64,000 nucleotides of DNA, taken from positions 3,486,344 through 3,550,343 of the forward strand of contig NZ_CP025999.1 in assembly GCF_003086695.1 (NCBI RefSeq), in the 5' to 3' direction. Both the position numbers and the translations under genes were made by a program. This document shows, one piece after another, positions 59,274 to 64,000 of this stretch (position 1 is its first letter; each line of letters starts with the position of its first letter). The notes below the pieces were generated by a model. That model searched no databases. It saw only the letters and a program-made list of their open reading frames with translations, and was not told the origin of the DNA. Source of the stretch: Stenotrophomonas sp. SAU14A_NAIMI4_8 (GTDB taxonomy: Bacteria; Pseudomonadota; Gammaproteobacteria; Xanthomonadales; Xanthomonadaceae).

Positions 59274-59428
59274 GGAATGGACGCTCCGTATGCAGTGCTG
59301 CGGGTGCAGCTGGCGTCCTGAGGCTGCGCGTGCAGGCGTGAAGCTGGCGAGACTCTGGAATCACACGGTCTTGGCGCGTGGCGGTAAGTCCATGCGAGGC
59401 GTGGATGGTGATCGCTGACACCAGGATC

Positions 59429-59560
59429 GTGCCAACCAAGGTTGGCACCTACCAAGCGCATCGTGCCAACCAAGGTTGGCACCTACCAAGCGCATCGTGC
59501 CAACCAAGGTTGGCACCTACCAAGCGCATCGTGCCAACCAAGGTTGGCACCTACCAATCC
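59429..59560. repeat. Four tandem 34-bp SMAG-type units
   Basis: Units start at 59429, 59463, 59497 and 59531. Each is GTGCCAACCAAGGTTGGCAC followed by CTACCAAGCGCATC; the last has CTACCAATCC instead. The stretch 59274-59428 has no gene or recognisable signal. Confidence 0.9.
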
Positions 59561-59561
59561 G

Positions 59562-59592
59562 AAAAAAAAACGCCCCGCACAATGGCGGGGCG
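59562..59592 (-). terminator. Terminator of gltA
   Basis: CGCCCCGC / GCGGGGCG stem, 6-nt loop, then nine T residues reading leftward. It is adjacent to the 34-bp array, 26 bp past the gltA stop. Confidence 0.92.
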
Positions 59593-59617
59593 TCTTCATT
59601 GCAACCTGCCGGGGCGA

Positions 59618-60895
59618 TCAGCCCTGGTAGTCGCGCACGTCGCTGCCGGTGTAGACCTGGCGCGGACGGCCGATCTTCATTTCCGGGTCAACCTGCTGTT
59701 CCAGCCAATGCGCCACCCAGCCGGAGGTACGGCCCAGGGCGAACATGACGGTGAACATTTCGGTCGGGATCTGCAGCGCCTTGTAGATGATGCCGCTGTA
59801 GAAATCGACGTTCGGGTACAGCTTGCGGGCCACGAAGTACTCGTCCTGCAGCGCGGCCTGTTCCAGCTTCACGGCCACGTCCAGCAGCGGATCCTGCACG
59901 CCCAGCTGCTTGAGCACCTTGCTGGTCATTTCACCGATGACCTTGGCGCGCGGGTCGAAGTTCTTGTACACGCGGTGGCCGAAGCCCATCAGGCGGAAGC
60001 CGGAGGTCTTGTCCTTGGCCTTCACCACGGCCGATTCGACGTTGTCGGCCGAACCGATCTCTTCCAGCATCTTCAGCACGGCTTCGTTGGCGCCGCCGTG
60101 GGCCGGACCCCACAGCGCGGTCACGCCAGCGGCGACCGACGCGTACGGGTTGGCACCGGTCGAACCGACCAGGCGCACGGTCGAGGTCGAGGCGTTCTGC
60201 TCGTGGTCGGCATGCAGGATGAACAGCAGATCCAGCGCCTTCACCACGTCCGGGTTCAGATCGTACTGGCCGTCAGCCGACTCGAAGGTCTGCTTCAGGA
60301 AGCGGCTGACGTAATCCAGCGAGGTGTCCGGCTTGTTGGCCGGCAGGCCCTTGCCGTGGCGGTAGATCAGCGCCGACAGGGTCGGCACCTTGGCGATCAG
60401 GCGCACGGCGGCCTGGCGGCGCTGTTCGGCGTCGGACAGGTCCAGCGAGTCGTGGTAGATGGCCGACAGCTGCGCGATGGCGGCTGCCAGGATGGCCATC
60501 GGGTGGGCATCCTTGGCGAAGCTGGCGATCAGCGCGTTGACCGAATCGTCGACGTTGGCTTCGGCGGTCAGCTCATCGGTGAAGGCCTTCAGCTGCTCGG
60601 CGCTGGGACGCTCGCCGTTGATCAGCAGGTAGGCCACTTCGACGTAGCTCGACTTTTCCGACAGCTGTTCGATCGGGTAGCCGCGGTACAGCAGCACGCC
60701 CTTGTCGCCATCGATGTAGGTGATGGCCGACTTGCAGCTGGCGGTGGCGGTGAAGCCGGAATCGTAGGTGAAGAACCCCGTTTCCTTGGTCAGCTTCGCG
60801 ATGTCGACGCAGTCGTTGCCAAGGGTGGGTTTGATGACGGGCAGAACGACCGACTTGTCGCCGGCGTTGAGCGTGACCTGATCAAGATCGGACAC
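59618..60895 (-). CDS. gltA: Citrate synthase
   Basis: 425 residues, type II hexameric form. Joins acetyl-CoA and oxaloacetate to citrate. Active-site segments: LHADHEQNASTST, WGPAHGGANE (His), FGHRVYKNFDPRA (His, Arg and Asp). GTG start at 60895 with AAGGAG upstream. It has its own extended -10 promoter and a strong terminator, so it is monocistronic. Confidence 0.96.
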   Translation of the reverse strand: MSDLDQVTLNAGDKSVVLPVIKPTLGNDCVDIAKLTKETGFFTYDSGFTATASCKSAITYIDGDKGVLLYRGYPIEQLSEKSSYVEVAYLLINGERPSAEQLKAFTDELTAEANVDDSVNALIASFAKDAHPMAILAAAIAQLSAIYHDSLDLSDAEQRRQAAVRLIAKVPTLSALIYRHGKGLPANKPDTSLDYVSRFLKQTFESADGQYDLNPDVVKALDLLFILHADHEQNASTSTVRLVGSTGANPYASVAAGVTALWGPAHGGANEAVLKMLEEIGSADNVESAVVKAKDKTSGFRLMGFGHRVYKNFDPRAKVIGEMTSKVLKQLGVQDPLLDVAVKLEQAALQDEYFVARKLYPNVDFYSGIIYKALQIPTEMFTVMFALGRTSGWVAHWLEQQVDPEMKIGRPRQVYTGSDVRDYQG

Positions 60896-60984
60896 TGTGT
60901 GCGCTCCTTCATGGGAAGGCGCCTGCCCAAGCGCATTGGTCAGGCACGTGAATGACGTCCTCGGCCTGTGCCGGGGATCACGCC

Positions 60985-60993
60985 ATTATCGCA
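60985..60993 (-). promoter_or_regulatory. Candidate extended -10 of gltA
   Basis: TGCGATAAT reading leftward matches TGnTATAAT at all but one base, about 90 nt before the GTG. The -35 is poor, as usual for extended -10 promoters. Confidence 0.45.
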
Positions 60994-61145
60994 CAGCAGC
61001 ATTTGCCGGGTGCTAGACAGAAGTCGTAGACAGCAGGCAGCCGCAGGCCTGCCGACAAGCGGCCCGGATGGGCAAAGCGGCCAGGGGCTGAACGCACTGT
61101 TCCGTCCATCCAAACGCCCGTTGGGCAGGCGCCGGACAAAAACAA

Positions 61146-61168
61146 ACGGCCGCGCAATGCGCGGCCGT
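61146..61168 (-). terminator. Terminator of rpmE2
   Basis: ACGGCCGCGC / GCGCGGCCGT stem with a 3-nt loop, followed leftward by TTGTTTTTG. Confidence 0.85.
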
Positions 61169-61191
61169 CGGTTCCAAGCAGTAACGACGTA

Positions 61192-61434
61192 TCAGCGCGC
61201 GTAGCGCTTCTGGAACTTGTCGATACGGCCCGAGGTGTCGATGACCTTGTGCTTGCCCGTGTAGAACGGGTGCGAAGCCGAGGAAATTTCGACCTTGACC
61301 AGCGGGTATTCGTTACCGTCGGTCCAGGTGGTGGTTTCCTTGGTCGCCATGGTCGAGCGGGTCAGGATCTTGAAATCGGAGGTGACGTCTTCGAAGACGA
61401 CGTCGCGGTAGTTCGGATGGATATCGGCCTTCAT
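61192..61434 (-). CDS. rpmE2: Ribosomal protein bL31, zinc-independent type B
   Basis: 80 residues. [15 protein letters not shown] at the start, [12 protein letters not shown] and [11 protein letters not shown] at the end. No cysteine at all, so the CxxC zinc site of type A is absent. Type B paralogues are usually switched on under zinc limitation through Zur, but no Zur box was recognised. Strong sigma-70 promoter upstream overlapping a hairpin. Confidence 0.94.
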   Translation of the reverse strand: MKADIHPNYRDVVFEDVTSDFKILTRSTMATKETTTWTDGNEYPLVKVEISSASHPFYTGKHKVIDTSGRIDKFQKRYAR

Positions 61435-61472
61435 GGGCTCACACCGTAAATGGGCTGGTGGTCAAGAGCGGC

Positions 61473-61502
61473 ATTATAAGCACCGGTTGCCGCGCGGGGC
61501 AA
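61473..61502 (-). promoter_or_regulatory. Sigma-70 promoter of rpmE2 inside a hairpin
   Basis: TTGCCC (-35) and perfect TATAAT (-10) with an 18-bp spacer. The -35 lies within the stem of the hairpin at 61480-61509. Confidence 0.7.
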
Positions 61503-61509
61503 CCGGTGC
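61480..61509 (-). terminator. Hairpin after the nucleoside hydrolase gene
   Basis: GCACCGGTTGCC / GGCAACCGGTGC, 12-bp perfect stem, 6-nt loop, 14 bp past the nucleoside hydrolase stop. It is followed leftward by TTATAAT rather than a T run. It overlaps the rpmE2 promoter. Confidence 0.55.
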
Positions 61510-61522
61510 GTGGGCATTGGCC

Positions 61523-62461
61523 TCAGACCGCGCCCAGGGCCTGGCGTACCAGGGCCTCGAAACGGGCCTGGTCGTAGGCCATCAGCAGATCGCAGTTGTC
61601 GGGCTGGCCGGTCTGGCGGTTCCAGTCGACGATGGTGGCGCCGCGGCTGAACGTTCCGTTCAGCTCCACGTTCAGCGGACGCGATTCCACCTGCAGCTGC
61701 CCTTCCGGGTTCAGCGCCCAAGCCATGGCCACCGCGTCGGCGGTGTACCAGCGGCCGCCCTTGGCGTCTTCGGACAGCGCGCGGGTCTTGCGCGAGATCA
61801 GTTCGTAGAAGCGCGCGCGGTCGGAATCGGCCTGCAGCCACTGCTCGGCCTGCTCCAGCGGCAGGCCGTGGGCGACGGTGGCTTCCCAGTCCGACACCAG
61901 CAGGTGCTTGAACGAGGTGAACACCACGTGCGCCGCTTCCGGATCGAAGGCGATGTTGAATTCGGCTGCCGGGGTGATGTTGCCGTGGCAGGTGACCGCC
62001 CCGCCCATCACCACGATGCGCTTGATGCGCTGGGGCAGGGTCGGGTCCAGCTTCAGTGCCAGGGCCAGGTTGGTCAGCGGGCCCAGCATGACCAGCATCA
62101 GCTCGCCGGCGTACTGGTGCGACAGGCGCAGGATGGCCAGCGCGGCGTGCTCGGTTTCGGCCTGGCGGCTGGGCGGCGGCAGGTCCACGTCGCCGTAGCC
62201 GTCGCGGCCGTGCACGTGGGCGGCATCCACCGAGGGGTGCAGCAGCGGGTCGGGGCTGCCAGCGAACACCGGCACGTCGGTGCGGCCGACGATGTCGCAG
62301 AGCTTGAGGGCGTTGCGGACGGTGTAGTCGAGGCCGACATTGCCGGCGGCGATGGTCAGGGCGACCACGTCATGCCGTTCGTCGGCGAAGGCCATCAGCA
62401 GGGCCAGGGCGTCGTCCACACCGGGGTCGGTGTCGATCAACAGCGGGATCTTGTGGGTCAT
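61523..62461 (-). CDS. Inosine-uridine preferring nucleoside hydrolase
   Basis: 312 residues. Calcium-binding N-terminal motif IDTDPGVDDALAL, then VFAGSPDPLL and MLGPLTNLA, VMGGAVTCHGNITPAAEFNI and a C-terminal YTADAVAMAW with a substrate Asp. It splits purine or pyrimidine ribonucleosides to base and ribose. ATG 62461 is taken because homologues begin at HKIPLLIDTDPG; the longer frame runs through a repeat. Confidence 0.9.
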   Translation of the reverse strand: MTHKIPLLIDTDPGVDDALALLMAFADERHDVVALTIAAGNVGLDYTVRNALKLCDIVGRTDVPVFAGSPDPLLHPSVDAAHVHGRDGYGDVDLPPPSRQAETEHAALAILRLSHQYAGELMLVMLGPLTNLALALKLDPTLPQRIKRIVVMGGAVTCHGNITPAAEFNIAFDPEAAHVVFTSFKHLLVSDWEATVAHGLPLEQAEQWLQADSDRARFYELISRKTRALSEDAKGGRWYTADAVAMAWALNPEGQLQVESRPLNVELNGTFSRGATIVDWNRQTGQPDNCDLLMAYDQARFEALVRQALGAV

Positions 62462-62534
62462 CGTTGCCGTCTTCAGATCGGCAACGAAGTGTGGACCGGG
62501 TTGATGACCGTTGCAAGTATGGGGGTGGGGGAGG

Positions 62535-62795
<261 letters not shown>

Positions 62796-62978
62796 GTTCT
62801 GGAGCCATTCGATGTGTCGCGAATGCCTGCTTTGAAATGGATGTCATGCGCTTGCACGGAATTCGAGGTTTCAAACTTTCCTCATTGAGGTGGCAGGGTC
62901 TTCGTGCAAAACATGAGGGGCCATCGACAACGGATGGCACGGGACTCCAATCCCGATTGATCTGAGGGTTGTTTACGC

Positions 62979-63119
62979 TTGCCTGTCGGCGTCGTTCGTT
63001 CTGGTCCGGACGGCGTCGGCAGGCAATCCGTCTGTGCGCTACGGCGGGCGGTGCGTGGAGGGCGTCATGCCCACCGGCTTTCTTCAGATCACCGGTATTG
63101 GAGCCACGCACCGCCTGCC
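62979..63119 (+). ncRNA. Candidate structured RNA leader of the 136-residue gene
   Basis: Two consecutive stem-loops. Stem 1: 62979-62994 with 63011-63026, 16 bp, of which three are G-U pairs as RNA on this strand, around a 16-nt loop. Stem 2: 63043-63058 with 63104-63119, 16 bp with one G-U. Inside stem 2 is ACCGG/CCGGT (63073-63077 and 63092-63096) around the loop CTTTCTTCAGATCA. The end is 43 bp before the ATG at 63163. The G-U pairs favour a plus-strand RNA role. It may be a cis-regulator or part of a mobile short-gene cassette. Confidence 0.6.
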
Positions 63120-63162
63120 ACCTGCGCTGCCGCGTCGGTGGTCATCCATTGAGGACACCACG

Positions 63163-63573
63163 ATGAGCACTACCCACTATCCGTTTCTTGTCGCCACGCT
63201 GGGTGAGGCGGCGGGTCGGTTGCCGGATGATCTGGCGCGTACGCTGGAATCCACATTGGCCGCTACACAGCCTGCCAACAGCGGCGACGGTCCTACCCTG
63301 CTCGCGTGCCTGCGCCACATCCGTCAGGGCGATGGCGCCGATGGCCAGCCGGTGCCGGGCCGGGGCCGTTCTGCCAGCCAGCGTTCGGCGCTGGCCCGGT
63401 TGGACCGGGCTACGGCCGGCATGAGTGTTCTGCTGGAAGTGCTGCATGCCGCAGAGCGCGTGCGTGTGGACGGCGAGCCGGACCAGCAGGTGGGTGATGA
63501 CGTGCGCGAAGGCCTGCTGCTGGCCTGCCGCGGTCTGTGCGAGTACATGGGCACGCAACTGCCAACCGGGTAA
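63163..63573 (+). CDS. Small soluble protein of unknown function
   Basis: 136 residues, no signal or membrane helix. N-terminal HYPFLVATLGEAAGRLPDDLARTLES, a glycine-rich middle, and a helical C-terminal half with LDRATAGMSVLLEVLHAAER and GLLLACRGLCEYMG. Not recognised. Start ATG 63163 is the first in-frame Met after the structured leader; a longer open frame begins inside the leader and is rejected. SMAG elements follow. Confidence 0.62.
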   Translation: MSTTHYPFLVATLGEAAGRLPDDLARTLESTLAATQPANSGDGPTLLACLRHIRQGDGADGQPVPGRGRSASQRSALARLDRATAGMSVLLEVLHAAERVRVDGEPDQQVGDDVREGLLLACRGLCEYMGTQLPTG

Positions 63574-63625
63574 ACCCCCGCCACGCGGATACGGATCTGG
63601 AACAACGCGCGCCGCGGGAAACGCC

Positions 63626-63677
63626 GCCGGGCATGGCCCGGCGCTACCAACCCGGTAGATCCACGCCGTGCGTGGAT
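63626..63677. repeat. Two SMAG palindromes
   Basis: GCCGGGC-atg-GCCCGGC ending GCTAC (63626-63647), then GTAG with ATCCACGC-cgt-GCGTGGAT (63655-63677). Confidence 0.75.
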
Positions 63678-63756
63678 GGGCATGCCCTGGCCGCAACCAT
63701 CACAAACATGAATTCATTGTCGCCGGGCACACCCTTGGAGCGCTCGACACCATTTG

Positions 63757-63783
63757 CTATAAAAACCAATACATATTTTATAG
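63757..63783 (+). promoter_or_regulatory. AT-rich inverted repeat upstream of the Fic gene
   Basis: CTATAAAA (63757-63764) and TTTTATAG (63776-63783), 11-nt spacer, 9 bp before the ATG. It includes TATAAA-like -10 sequence. It stands out against the GC-rich background and is placed as an operator/promoter. Confidence 0.55.
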
Positions 63784-63792
63784 AAAACCGCC

Positions 63793-64000
63793 ATGAAGCT
63801 GCCCGCCCCGGCGCCGGATCTGGTCACCCTGACCCGCAAGTACGGCGAGAGCCTCGGCCGCATTCTTGATGCGCGCATCGGACCAGAGGTGAATGGCGCC
63901 TACGAGCACTGGGACAAGCAGCGTCACAGGGCTCCCCCGCCGGGTCTTAGCGCCGAGCAATGGTGGCTGGGCATCGCCTGGACGCGCGCGGCTTTGCTCA
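63793..64000 (+). CDS. Fic-family protein, 5' part only
   Basis: 69 codons visible; the gene runs off the right end. The N terminus KLPAPAPDLVTLTRKYGES, then GAYEHWDKQRHRAPPPGLSAEQWWLGIAW matches (in parts) the leader of Fic/DUF4172-type proteins, upstream of the Fic core. The catalytic HPFxxGNGR is beyond the window, so activity is unknown. Fic enzymes AMPylate proteins and are often toxins. Confidence 0.65.
   Translation, partial: MKLPAPAPDLVTLTRKYGESLGRILDARIGPEVNGAYEHWDKQRHRAPPPGLSAEQWWLGIAWTRAALL

Overview
The window is high-GC bacterial chromosome whose gene families and gene order point to Xanthomonadaceae, most likely Stenotrophomonas. It has a divergent ponA/pilMNOPQ pair, an OmpW gene beside gapA, and a CysB/CysK pair. 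Its intergenic palindromes begin with GTAG, like the SMAG elements described in S. maltophilia. Species level is inference; no rRNA or other marker gene is present.

Layout. 1-5600: 5' end of a His/Met-rich DUF2946-like protein, a long inverted-repeat block, cysB and cysK divergent, a 124-bp tandem repeat array, a macrodomain protein and a lipoprotein. 5600-16300: a leftward central carbon cluster (gapA, then two DUF2339/DUF3999 membrane-protein genes, pgk, a HAD phosphatase, pyk, class I aldolase). 16300-26500: ompW with an FNR-type box, a diguanylate cyclase, an S1/P1 nuclease, a metallo-beta-lactamase-fold protein, a BlaI / M56-TonB / lipoprotein regulatory unit with a multi-half-site operator, a flavin reductase-like protein, an acetyl-CoA hydrolase family protein, a NADAR protein, and a higBA toxin-antitoxin unit whose toxin gene is frameshifted. 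26700-42900: transketolase, a dicarboxylate symporter, a six-gene MoxR/Bat operon with 4-nt overlaps at most junctions, and pilMNOPQ for type IV pili. 43100-47700: penicillin-binding protein 1A, a large 36-bp SMAG array and an unknown gene.

46867-57780 is the most distinctive region. It holds an alpha-type (CS1/Cbl-like) chaperone-usher fimbrial operon in the order pilin, usher, CblD-like tip protein, chaperone. On the same strand follow a 1637-residue trimeric autotransporter adhesin and, 3 nt after its stop, a single-span membrane protein of unknown function. This looks like one surface-adhesion island. 58100-64000: a membrane protein followed by a 23-residue membrane peptide, gltA, rpmE2, a nucleoside hydrolase, a structured leader before a small unknown gene, and the start of a Fic-family gene behind an AT-rich inverted repeat.

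The intergenic DNA is unusually rich in structured repeats. There are at least four kinds: GTAG palindromes (single, paired, 34-bp x4, 36-bp x12), GGGGTC palindromes (dispersed and in the 124-bp array), long palindromes with a conserved core and arms that differ between copies but stay self-complementary, and hexanucleotide microsatellites beside those. Coordinates and motifs were read by eye; no database search was run.
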